Assembly: GCF_009708175.1 (NCBI RefSeq)
Contig: NZ_WMBB01000023.1
Span: 1 to 55,226, forward strand
Source of the DNA: Nocardia aurantiaca
Lineage (GTDB): Bacteria; Actinomycetota; Actinomycetes; Mycobacteriales; Mycobacteriaceae
Direction of reading: 5' to 3'
DNA: 55,226 nt
Positions within the stretch are counted from its first letter, which is position 1; every line of letters starts with the position of its first letter. The position numbers were made by a program, and so were the translations under genes. Positions 31,825 through 39,827 of this stretch are shown here, in pieces. Under the pieces are notes generated by a model that worked only from the letters and a program-made list of their open reading frames with translations, was not told the origin of the DNA and made no database searches.

Positions 31825-32981
31825 GCGGCTCCGATCGGCACGGAAACCCGGATGACCCAGCGGGTCCCGGACGGGTCGGCACCGTAGACCACGGTGCCGT
31901 CGAACAGTTCGACCCGGCGGCGAATGCCGTCCAGGCCGCGATGTACCTCGTCGGTGGTCTCCACGGCGGCAATGGGATTGGTCTCGCGCAGCTCCACCGC
32001 GCCCGGCAGATAATCGATCTCGAGAGCGGCCGGATCGCGCCCGTGCCGCAGCGCATTGGTCAGCAGCTCCTGGACCACCCGGTAGAGCATGACGTCCAGC
32101 GACTCCGGCAGCACCGGCGGCTCACCCGAAACCGCCACATGCACAGTCAATCCCGCGTCCCGCACCCGCTGCACCAGGTCCTCGATATCGGCCAGGCCGG
32201 GCTGGCGCTGCCCCTCGTCGTCGCGGCCGTGCAGCATATCCAGCTGCCTGCGCAGATCCACCATGGCAGCCCGGCTGCTCGACTCGACCGCCGACACCGA
32301 CCGCGCCGCCGCCTCGGTATCGGTGCGGGACAGGGCCATTCGCGCCACCCCGGCGTGAATGCCGATGGCGCTCACATGGTGGGAGATGACGTCGTGCAGA
32401 TCGCGCGCGATGGCCTCGCGCTCATCGGCCAGCGCCCGATCCAGCGCGGCCCGCTCCTCCTGCCGCCGCAGCCGCTCCCGCTGTTCCAGCTCCGCGATAT
32501 AGGCCCCGCGCGCCGCGGTGTACCGGCCCACCAACCACGGCACCACGCCCGCGCCCAGCGCGAAGATCACCAGCCGGATCGGATTGTTCGCCCCCGAAAT
32601 GACCGCCACCACGTTCACCACCAGCGAGCCGCCGGCCAACATCAGCACGGTCAGCACCGAAATGAGCCCGCTCAGCCACGCCCCCGCCTGATATCCGGCC
32701 ACCAGGAAACCGACGTCGAAAACCCGCGCGGTGATCCCGTAGTGGTGCGCGAACAGCGCCACCGACACCTTCACCACCACCTGCGCCACCGCGACCGCCG
32801 CCGCCGTCGACGCGGGTGCGGCCAGCGCCAGATCCGCGGCCACCGTGGCCACCGTGAGGATGGCGGCCAGCACGGGCGCCAGGCCGAAGGCCCCGCACAT
32901 CACCATCTGGGCGCCGTCCAGGATCGCCGCCGCGGCGGCCACCAGCAGCGACTGCCTAGCCAGCGACCTGGTCATATCCAT
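31821..32981 (-). CDS. sensor histidine kinase, HisKA_3 type
   Basis: 386 residues. Five or six membrane segments occupy residues 8-155, then a dimerisation helix with the H box (AIARDLHDVISHHVSAI, His196) and the N box (RVVQELLTNALRHG). The first G box is atypical: the usual DDGxG is replaced by LRETNPI, as in many actinobacterial kinases with an RNP-like variant, while GLDGIRRRVELFDG keeps the second. It partners the NarL regulator, which its gene overlaps. The membrane-embedded sensor suggests an envelope or lipophilic signal. Confidence 0.93.
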   Translation of the reverse strand: MDMTRSLARQSLLVAAAAAILDGAQMVMCGAFGLAPVLAAILTVATVAADLALAAPASTAAAVAVAQVVVKVSVALFAHHYGITARVFDVGFLVAGYQAGAWLSGLISVLTVLMLAGGSLVVNVVAVISGANNPIRLVIFALGAGVVPWLVGRYTAARGAYIAELEQRERLRRQEERAALDRALADEREAIARDLHDVISHHVSAIGIHAGVARMALSRTDTEAAARSVSAVESSSRAAMVDLRRQLDMLHGRDDEGQRQPGLADIEDLVQRVRDAGLTVHVAVSGEPPVLPESLDVMLYRVVQELLTNALRHGRDPAALEIDYLPGAVELRETNPIAAVETTDEVHRGLDGIRRRVELFDGTVVYGADPSGTRWVIRVSVPIGAA

Positions 32982-33070
32982 GGCCGCACGGTACCCCGGG
33001 AACCCCTCGTCCCCCGTGTGGGGGACACGGAATCCCCCATCGGCGCGACGATTCGGCCGCGCGGCCGAAC

Positions 33071-33125
33071 TAGCGTCGAAGACATGCCCGCACCCCGACC
33101 GTCCCGCCGAGGAGCATGCCCGTGA
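33071..33125 (+). promoter_or_regulatory. leaderless uORF and -10 box before the desaturase-family gene
   Basis: TAGCGT (33071-33076) lies 7 nt before ATG 33084, which encodes the 13-residue MPAPRPSRRGACP. Its TGA overlaps the GTG of the next gene (GTGA at 33122-33125), and GAGGAG at 33109-33114 inside it is the ribosome site for that GTG. The uORF contains one Cys codon near its end. Confidence 0.5.
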
Positions 33126-34003
33126 ATGCCGATCTGTTCATCTACGCCCTGCCGGCGTTCGCGCTGCTGATGCTGATCGAATGGGTCGAGGACCGCCGCG
33201 ATCCGGCCCGGCCGGCCAATGGCATCGACCGGCGTGACACCACCTCCAACATCGCCACCTTCGCGCTCGGACGCATTGCCAAACCGATTCTGGCGCAGGC
33301 TATCCCGTTCTCCGGCGTGGTGCTGGCGGCGCACTTCACGCCGCTGCGCCTGTCACCGGAGCACTGGTGGGTGTGGGTGCTGGGGCTGATCGTCACCGAT
33401 TTCTGCTACTACTGGGCCCACCGCGCCGACCACCGGGTGCGGCTGCTGTGGACCTCGCACAGCGTCCACCACTCCAGCCGGTTCTTCAATTTCTCCACCG
33501 CCATCCGGCTGCCGTGGGCGCATCCGGCCGCCGCTATCGTGCGCGGCCTGTGCTGGGTGCCCGCCGCGCTGCTGGGCTTCCCGGCCTGGATGGTGTTCGC
33601 CCTGCAGTCGCTGGGGCTGCTCTACCAGTTCCCCATCCACACCCAGCGCGTGAAAACCCTGTGGCGGCCCATCGAATTCGTGTTCAACACCCCAGCCCAC
33701 CACCGCGTGCACCACGGCTCCAACCAGCCGTATCTGGACACCAATTACGGCGGCATCCTGATCATCTGGGATCGCCTCTTCGGCAGCTTCGCCGCGGAAA
33801 CCGAGCCGATTCGCTACGGATTGACCAAAGACATCAATACCGACAATCCGATCAAGGTCAATTACACGGAACTCGTCGATCTGGTCCGTGATGTCCGGAC
33901 TGCCCGAACCTGGCGCGGTCGTCTCGGATATATCTTCGGCCCGCCCGGCTGGAGCGAGAATGCCGCCACCACCGACTTCGAAAAGACGCCGGCCACGGTC
34001 TAG
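33122..34003 (+). CDS. sterol desaturase / fatty acid hydroxylase family protein
   Basis: 293 residues from GTG 33122 (7 nt after GAGGAG); ATG 33116, two codons upstream in the same frame, has only 1 nt spacing. Four hydrophobic segments and the full di-iron histidine set are visible: HRADH, HSVHH, HTQRV and HHRVHHG. The family oxidises C-H bonds of lipids with O2 in the membrane. In actinobacteria members act on sterols, carotenoids or alkylglycerols; the substrate here is unknown. Confidence 0.9.
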   Translation: MNADLFIYALPAFALLMLIEWVEDRRDPARPANGIDRRDTTSNIATFALGRIAKPILAQAIPFSGVVLAAHFTPLRLSPEHWWVWVLGLIVTDFCYYWAHRADHRVRLLWTSHSVHHSSRFFNFSTAIRLPWAHPAAAIVRGLCWVPAALLGFPAWMVFALQSLGLLYQFPIHTQRVKTLWRPIEFVFNTPAHHRVHHGSNQPYLDTNYGGILIIWDRLFGSFAAETEPIRYGLTKDINTDNPIKVNYTELVDLVRDVRTARTWRGRLGYIFGPPGWSENAATTDFEKTPATV

Positions 34004-34017
34004 ACCGGATCGATAGC

Positions 34018-34052
34018 GGACGGTGTCCCGCACTCTGCGCTGAACACCGTCC
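34018..34052 (+). terminator. hairpin after the desaturase-family gene
   Basis: GGACGGTGT (34018-34026) pairs with ACACCGTCC (34044-34052) across a 17-nt loop, 15 nt after the stop codon. Confidence 0.5.
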
Positions 34053-34064
34053 CTCGAATATGAA

Positions 34065-34097
34065 TCGGCCCCCTCGCAGTGTCCGCGAGGGGGCCGA
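34065..34097. terminator. bidirectional 13-bp hairpin
   Basis: TCGGCCCCCTCGC (34065-34077) and GCGAGGGGGCCGA (34085-34097) are exact complements around a 7-nt loop. It separates the 3' ends of the desaturase-family (+) and malic enzyme (-) genes. Confidence 0.85.
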
Positions 34098-34111
34098 CCT
34101 CCAGTCGAGAA

Positions 34112-35329
34112 TCAGGCGACACCCTCCGCGCGAGCGGCATTGCCGACCGCCTCGGCGACGGCCGGAGCCACGCGCGGGTCCAGCGGGCTGGGGATGATCC
34201 TGTCCACGGACAGCTCATCCGCCACCACGTTGAAGATCGCCTCGGCCGCGGCCACCTTCATGCCCTCGGTGATGCGGCGCGCGCCGGCGTCCAGCGCACC
34301 CTTGAAGACACCCGGGAAGGCCAGCACATTGTTGATCTGGTTCGGGAAGTCGCTGCGGCCGGTGGCCACGATGGCGGCGTACTTCTTGGCCACCTCCGGG
34401 TGGATCTCCGGGTCCGGATTCGACATGGCGAACACGATGGACTCGGGAGCCATCGACGCGATGAGCTCCTCGGCGATGGTGCCCGCCGACAGGCCCAGGA
34501 ACACGTCCGCGCCCGCCAGCGCCTCGGCCGCGCCGCCGGCGATGCCGCGCGGGTTGGTGCGCTGCGCCAGCTCGGCCTTCACCTCGTTGAGGTCGGTGCG
34601 GCCGGTGCTGACGATGCCCTTGGAGTCGAGCACGACGATGTCCGAGACACCGGCGGCCAGCAGGATATTCGTGCAGGCCACACCGGCCGCGCCGGCGCCG
34701 GACACCACGACCTTCAGACCGGACATGTCGCGGCCCTGCACCGCGGCCGCACCCTTGAGGGCGGCCAGCACCACGATGGCGGTGCCGTGCTGGTCATCGT
34801 GCATGACCGGGCAGTCGAGCGCCTCGACGACACGCTTCTCGATCTCGAAGCAGCGCGGCGCGGAGATGTCCTCCAGATTGACCGCGCCGAAGCTGGGGCG
34901 CAGGCGGATCAGAGTCTCGACGATCGCGTCAGGGTCCTTGGTGTCGAGCACCAGCGGGATCGAGTCCAGTCCGGCGAACTTCTTGAACAGTGCCGCCTTG
35001 CCCTCCATCACCGGCAGCGAGGCGCGGGCGCCGATATCGCCCAGGCCCAGCACCGCGGTGCCGTCGGAGACGACCACGACCAGGCGCTCGGCCCAGGTGT
35101 AGGTCTTGGCGAGGGACTCGTCCTCGGCGATGCCCAGGCACACCTTCGCCACGCCCGGGGTGTAGGCGATGGACAGATCACGCTGGGTCTCCAGCGGAGC
35201 GGTGAGTTCGACCGAAAGCTTGCCGCCAAGATGCCCGGCGAAAATTTCTTCCGTGGTGATGTCGGACAGGTTCGCCCCATCGGACGCGGGGGCCTCGGTG
35301 GCATTCACTGCTTCAGTCACGGGTGACAC
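34112..35329 (-). CDS. NAD(P)-dependent malic enzyme
   Basis: 405 residues, the short bacterial type. It decarboxylates malate to pyruvate and CO2 with NAD(P)H. The catalytic Tyr56 (SIAYTPGVA), the metal/substrate block VMHDDQHGTA, the Rossmann motif GAGAAG and FAMSNPDPEI are all present. GTG 35329 follows AGGAG. It links the TCA cycle to pyruvate and supplies reductant for lipid synthesis. Two adjacent palindromes upstream suggest control by a TetR-like regulator. Confidence 0.95.
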   Translation of the reverse strand: MSPVTEAVNATEAPASDGANLSDITTEEIFAGHLGGKLSVELTAPLETQRDLSIAYTPGVAKVCLGIAEDESLAKTYTWAERLVVVVSDGTAVLGLGDIGARASLPVMEGKAALFKKFAGLDSIPLVLDTKDPDAIVETLIRLRPSFGAVNLEDISAPRCFEIEKRVVEALDCPVMHDDQHGTAIVVLAALKGAAAVQGRDMSGLKVVVSGAGAAGVACTNILLAAGVSDIVVLDSKGIVSTGRTDLNEVKAELAQRTNPRGIAGGAAEALAGADVFLGLSAGTIAEELIASMAPESIVFAMSNPDPEIHPEVAKKYAAIVATGRSDFPNQINNVLAFPGVFKGALDAGARRITEGMKVAAAEAIFNVVADELSVDRIIPSPLDPRVAPAVAEAVGNAARAEGVA

Positions 35330-35356
35330 GATTTCACTCCTGATCGGTTCGGACTC

Positions 35357-35383
35357 AACCGTTGGACGGTTACCGTTCGGTAA
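35357..35383. promoter_or_regulatory. two adjoining palindromes upstream of malic enzyme
   Basis: AACCGTTGGACGGTT (35357-35371) and TTACCGTTCGGTAA (35370-35383) are perfect inverted repeats that share two bases. The second fits the ACCG-NN-CGGT pattern of TetR-type operators. They lie 28-54 nt upstream of the GTG start. Confidence 0.6.
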
Positions 35384-35844
35384 TGGCGGAATTTGGTTTC
35401 GGTGCTCATATATCTTTTGCCGCAGCCGCGTTCAGCGACATCGACACCACTTCTGATCGACTTCGTGGAAACCTTGCCACCTCATCGTGGCTACGCACAC
35501 AAAGTTTTACGGCATTGCGAGAAGTGTGTCGCGGCAGCGCAGATCGTCGAGCGAGAACCGGAGGGGTGTGTCCGGGCGATACAGCCGGGGTGACCTCGTG
35601 TGAACCCGCGAGTCGGGGTTCGTGATCACCGAGTGTCCCGGGCCGGGCGGTGGCTGCGGCCGGGATCGAACCATTCTGCCAGTCGCCGCGACGGCCTGCC
35701 AAATCGCCCCCGGGTCCGTCGCGTCGCCTCACCATCGTTGAAGGGTAAGTCAGCCGCATCACACCCAGATGAACGGAAACTCGCTGGTGGGAACCTGAAC
35801 TCGGAGAACTGTCACAACGCGGTCGCGACCACGGCTGTGAGCTG
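35384..35844. other. intergenic gap, no gene recognised
   Basis: About 460 nt between the malic enzyme promoter and the end of the flavoprotein gene. A short frame at about 35393-35593 reads LPPHRGYAHKVLRHCEKCV but has no start signal or family. A T-loop-like string at about 35665 does not fold as tRNA. Confidence 0.5.
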
Positions 35845-37401
35845 TCAAGCGGGGCTTGCGACCACCGCTGTGAGGTCCGGTCGAACCCATACGTCTTCCA
35901 GCCCCCCGGACAGCAACCGTACCCGCCAGTCACTTCCGACGCCCGGGTGGTCGGTGCGGCGGTGCATGCCGCGGGTCTCGGTGCGGGCCAGGGCCGAGTA
36001 CTTGGTCCAGCGGGCGACGGCGAGCAGGGCGGCGGCCTGCCGGGCGAGCAGGCGATCGGGCCCCTTTCCGCCCAGGGCCAATTCGACACCGGGCCACAGG
36101 CCGTCCAGTTCGGAGATGCTGTCGCGCAGGCTGCCCTCACTGCGCCAGTAGCTGCGGCGCAGCGGCAGGGTGTGCTCCTGGACCAGACCGACCACCGCGC
36201 GCGGATCCAGGCGAGCCTTGTCACCCAGGCCCGCGCCTGGGACCGGACGGACCTTGCCGAGCTTGCGCCGGGCCGCGGCGAAACCCGCCGCGCCCGCGCC
36301 CGCCCACACGCCCGACGAGATGGCCCAGGCTCCGTTCTGGCCGCCGAAACCGCTGACCGCCCCGGTGATGGGCTCGCGGGTGGTGACATCGCCCGCGCCG
36401 TAGAGCCCGGGAACCGTGGTGGCGCAATCCGGTCCGGCCAGCCGCAGCCCGCCGGTGCCGCGCACGGTGCCCTCCAGCACGGCGCACAGCGGCACCTGAC
36501 CCGTCACGCTGGGACAGTGCCGCCACAGTTCCGCGCGCACCGTCTCGGGCAGCTCGTCGAGGCCGGCATAGACGCGCCGACCGTCGGCGATGGCCGCGAA
36601 AGCCTGCGCCCGTGAACCGCATCCCTGCCCCGACAGCACCGATCGCGACTCGTCGTAGAGAGTGGCGAAATGCATCACCTGGTCGGAGGCGAACACCGCG
36701 GCCACCGGGCGGCCGCCCAGCAGCGGCCCGTCGGCGACCGGGGCCAGCGAATACGCGTTGGAGAACTCCATGCCCGACAGTTCGGCCCCGGCCTCCGCAC
36801 CCATCAGCAGCCCGTCGCCGGTGTCCACATCGGTGCCCGCGCCGCCGGAGAGGAAGGCGCAGCCGCCGGTGGCCAGCACCACCGCGCGGGCCCGGACGGT
36901 CCAGCCGCGGGACTCGCCGTGCAGCGCCACGCCCGACGCGCCCGACACGACACCGTCACCGTCGGTGACCAACTGAAGCGCCGGATGGTGATCGAGGATG
37001 CGCACCCCCGCGACCACCATGCTGCGCCGCAGCCGCCCCAGATACTTCGCGCCATCGAGATAGACCCGCGCGGGGCGCTCCGCGTGTTCGCCCCGGAAAC
37101 GGAAGCCGCCGGTCACCAACTGGCCGACACGCCGATGGGTCTCCTCCAGCACCCGGTACATCCACTCCGGATCCCCGAGCCCGCCGCCGTGGGCGAAGTT
37201 CTGCCGCACCGCCTCCTCGCGAGCCGCGCCGGACGGGATGTTCCACAGCGTGACCCCGCCCCGCGCCGTCGGCCCGCTGGCACCGCAGCGAGCCTTGTCG
37301 GCGACCAATACCCGCGCGCCCGCGGCGGCAGCGGCCAGGGCGGCCCAGGCCCCCGCCGGGCCACCTCCCAGCACCAGCACATCGGCGTCGAATTCGGTCA
37401 T
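35845..37401 (-). CDS. FAD-dependent oxidoreductase, fumarate reductase/succinate dehydrogenase flavoprotein-like
   Basis: 518 residues. The N-terminal FAD motif VLGGGPAGAWAALAAAAAGA is canonical, followed by VVLATGGC, TVPGLYGAGDV and SGFGGQNGAW. Near the C-terminus LARTETRGMHRRTDHP matches the conserved ARxExRGxHxRxD motif of this superfamily. The usual iron-sulfur and membrane partners are absent, so it is not a complex II; an L-aspartate oxidase- or adenylylsulfate reductase-like soluble enzyme is possible. Stands 50 nt from the next gene on the same strand. Confidence 0.85.
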   Translation of the reverse strand: MTEFDADVLVLGGGPAGAWAALAAAAAGARVLVADKARCGASGPTARGGVTLWNIPSGAAREEAVRQNFAHGGGLGDPEWMYRVLEETHRRVGQLVTGGFRFRGEHAERPARVYLDGAKYLGRLRRSMVVAGVRILDHHPALQLVTDGDGVVSGASGVALHGESRGWTVRARAVVLATGGCAFLSGGAGTDVDTGDGLLMGAEAGAELSGMEFSNAYSLAPVADGPLLGGRPVAAVFASDQVMHFATLYDESRSVLSGQGCGSRAQAFAAIADGRRVYAGLDELPETVRAELWRHCPSVTGQVPLCAVLEGTVRGTGGLRLAGPDCATTVPGLYGAGDVTTREPITGAVSGFGGQNGAWAISSGVWAGAGAAGFAAARRKLGKVRPVPGAGLGDKARLDPRAVVGLVQEHTLPLRRSYWRSEGSLRDSISELDGLWPGVELALGGKGPDRLLARQAAALLAVARWTKYSALARTETRGMHRRTDHPGVGSDWRVRLLSGGLEDVWVRPDLTAVVASPA

Positions 37402-37451
37402 TCGACAAATGTTCGACTACAGTTCACCCACTCGCAACTGTTGTGCGCATT

Positions 37452-37718
37452 TCAATTCCACCACTGCGCCCAGAGCAGATATCCAGCTATCCCGAAAACG
37501 ACCGCACATCCGAAAAAAGCCGCGAAACCTTGACGCTTATCGGCATAAATCTGGGCGGCCACCACCGCCAGCGCCGCGGTCACATGCCACGTCACATCCA
37601 CCCATCCGGGACCCGGAAAACCGCGCCGAGCACCGATGATCGCGGCACCGAAGACCGTGGCCGCCAGCACCAGCGTGCCCCCCGCGACCATTCCGCTCAG
37701 GCCCCGGACCACCCTCAT
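37452..37718 (-). CDS. small membrane protein, 88 residues
   Basis: Three membrane segments (GMVAGGTLVLAATVFGAAII, WHVTAALAVVAAQIYA and FFGCAVVFGIAGYLLWAQWW). ATG 37718 overlaps the TGA of the PHP gene (ATGA). No family recognised, though such small proteins commonly follow PHP-phosphoesterase genes in this order. Confidence 0.8.
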   Translation of the reverse strand: MRVVRGLSGMVAGGTLVLAATVFGAAIIGARRGFPGPGWVDVTWHVTAALAVVAAQIYADKRQGFAAFFGCAVVFGIAGYLLWAQWWN

Positions 37719-38569
37719 ACGGAGATCACCGGAACCCCGCTGGCTTTGCCGACGATTTCCTCGAATTGCGTTGAATCGGTGGTGAATTCACCGAGCCGAA
37801 TGGTCTTGTTCGCCCCGTGGTAATCCGACGATCCGGTCGTCAGCAAGCCCAGCTCGGCGGCCAGCCCGCGCAAGATCTCGCGGTCGGCGGCGCTGTGGTC
37901 CGGGTGGTCGAGCTCCAGCCCGCCCAGCCCGAAATCGGTCAGCTCGCGAATGTGGTCGAGGGCCAGCAGGCGGCCGCGCTTGCGCGCCCGGGCATGCGCC
38001 ACCACACTCACGCCGCCCGCCGAGGCCACCATCTCGACCGCCCGGCGCAGCGGCGTGTCGGCCTTCTCGACGTAATAGCGCCCGTGCGGGGCCAGCAACT
38101 CCAGGAAAGCGGCGTCCACCGTCGGCACCACGCCGGCCTCGACCAGCGCCCGGGCCAGATGCGGGCGACCCGCCGACGGGCCGACCGAGGCCATCACCGC
38201 GTCCGGATCGATCGGCAGGCCGTCGGCCGCCATCTGCTCGGCCATGGCCCGCAGCCGCATCACACGCTCGGCGCGCAACCGCTCCCGCTCCTGCGCGAAG
38301 GACTCGTTCTCGGGATCGAACAGATAGGCCAACAGGTGCACCGGCACCGGATAGCCGTCCTCCCCCAGCCCCACACACGACATCTCCATGCCCCGCACCA
38401 GCGTCAACCCCGGCGGTAGGGCGGCGACGGCCTCGGCCCAGCCGGAGGTGGTGTCATGGTCGGTCAGGGCAACCACGTCGAGACCGGCGGCCGCCGCCTT
38501 CGCGATCAGTTCGGCCGGGGTGTCCGTGCCGTCGGACGCGGTGGAATGGGTGTGGAGATCGATACGCAC
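37715..38569 (-). CDS. PHP-domain phosphoesterase (TrpH/YciV, RNase AM type)
   Basis: 284 residues from GTG 38569, which gives the usual MRIDLHTHS start; an upstream ATG at 38602 would add 11 residues. The four PHP metal motifs are seen: DLHTHS, ALTDHD, VVAHARARKRG and SDYHG. E. coli RNase AM (YciV) trims 5' ends of rRNA and degrades short RNAs and pAp; this function is inferred from family. Confidence 0.88.
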   Translation of the reverse strand: MRIDLHTHSTASDGTDTPAELIAKAAAAGLDVVALTDHDTTSGWAEAVAALPPGLTLVRGMEMSCVGLGEDGYPVPVHLLAYLFDPENESFAQERERLRAERVMRLRAMAEQMAADGLPIDPDAVMASVGPSAGRPHLARALVEAGVVPTVDAAFLELLAPHGRYYVEKADTPLRRAVEMVASAGGVSVVAHARARKRGRLLALDHIRELTDFGLGGLELDHPDHSAADREILRGLAAELGLLTTGSSDYHGANKTIRLGEFTTDSTQFEEIVGKASGVPVISV

Positions 38570-38639
38570 GCCGTCTATATTGCCTCCGCCGCACATGATC
38601 ATCGCCTCCGCCGTGAACGATCGCCGGAGGCGGGCCGAT

Positions 38640-38645
38640 TAGCAT
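38640..38645 (+). promoter_or_regulatory. -10 box of leaderless corA transcript
   Basis: TAGCAT at 38640-38645 lies exactly 7 nt before GTG 38653, and no ribosome site precedes the start codon. Confidence 0.5.
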
Positions 38646-38652
38646 CGTTGAT

Positions 38653-39732
38653 GTGTCGACCAATTCGCCGCTGCCGTCCTTCCGCTGGCCCGGGTGGACC
38701 GGCGCGCGACAGGACACTCCGCTCCCGGCGCGCCGGGCGGGACGCGTCGTCGACTGCGCGGTGTACGTCGACGGACAGCGGCTGTGGGACCGATCCACCT
38801 ACAAGAACGCGCTCGACGAAGTGCGCGAGCGCCGCGAGGGATTCGTCTGGCTGGGACTGCTGGAACCCGGCAAGGAGCTCATGGCCGACGTGGCGCAGAC
38901 CTTCGGATTGCACGCGCTCGCCGCCGAGGACGCCGTGCAGGCCCACCAGCGGCCGAAACTCGAACGCTACGACGACATCCTGTTCCTGGTGCTGCGCACC
39001 GTGCAGTACCTCGAGCACGAACTCAACACCGTCGTCGAGATCGTCGACACCGGCGAGATCATGGTGTTCGCCGGACCCGACTTCGTGATCACCGTGCGCC
39101 ACGGCGAACACAGCGGATTGGCCGGGGTGCGAAAGGATCTGGAGGCCGACCCGAAGCAGTTGGCGCTCGGGCCCGGGGCGGTGCTGCACGCGGTGGCCGA
39201 CCACGTGGTGGATTCCTATGTGACGGTGACCTCCGCCATCGAGGAGGACGTGGACGCCATGGAGGAGGAGGTCTTCACACCCGCCAACAAGCTGCAGATC
39301 GAGGCCATCTACCAGCTGAAGCGCGAGGTGGTGGAGCTGCGCCGGGCGGTGAAGCCGGCCCAGCTGCCGCTGCAGGTGCTCGCCAACGACACGACCCTGC
39401 CGCTGCCCAAGGAGATCCGCCGCTACATGCGCGACGTCACCGACCATCACACCGCGGTGACCGAGCAGATCATCGACTTCAACGAATCGCTCAGCGCCCT
39501 CATCAATGCCGCGCTGGCCAAGGTCAGCGTCCAGCAGAACACCGACATGCGCAAGATCTCCGCCTGGGCGGCCATGGCCGCGGTGCCGACCATGATCGCC
39601 GGCATCTACGGCATGAACTTCGACTTCATGCCGGAACTCAAATGGCCCTACGGATATCCTCTGGTGATCTGCGTGATGCTGCTGCTCTGCACCGTCCTGT
39701 ACGCGAATTTCCACCGCAACAAATGGCTTTGA
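38653..39732 (+). CDS. corA: magnesium/cobalt transporter CorA
   Basis: 359 residues. The long acidic cytoplasmic funnel contains EEDVDAMEEEVF and the long helix before the membrane. The signature YGMNF is at 319-323 between two membrane segments, and the end is basic (HRNKWL). It forms pentameric Mg2+ channels gated by cytoplasmic Mg2+. Its neighbours resemble those of Rv1239c of M. tuberculosis. Confidence 0.95.
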   Translation: MSTNSPLPSFRWPGWTGARQDTPLPARRAGRVVDCAVYVDGQRLWDRSTYKNALDEVRERREGFVWLGLLEPGKELMADVAQTFGLHALAAEDAVQAHQRPKLERYDDILFLVLRTVQYLEHELNTVVEIVDTGEIMVFAGPDFVITVRHGEHSGLAGVRKDLEADPKQLALGPGAVLHAVADHVVDSYVTVTSAIEEDVDAMEEEVFTPANKLQIEAIYQLKREVVELRRAVKPAQLPLQVLANDTTLPLPKEIRRYMRDVTDHHTAVTEQIIDFNESLSALINAALAKVSVQQNTDMRKISAWAAMAAVPTMIAGIYGMNFDFMPELKWPYGYPLVICVMLLLCTVLYANFHRNKWL

Positions 39733-39827
39733 GCACCGCACTCCACCAGCGACGTTGCTGAGCGCCTCGACTCGACGGCCACCGGGTTGCTATGAATTCG
39801 GCTGTGTTCGTGATGAGGGATACTCCG

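Noticed and set aside
35640..35690. tRNA-like T-loop string (GGTTCGATCCC on the minus strand)
   Set aside because: The flanking bases do not form a T stem, acceptor stem or D arm.
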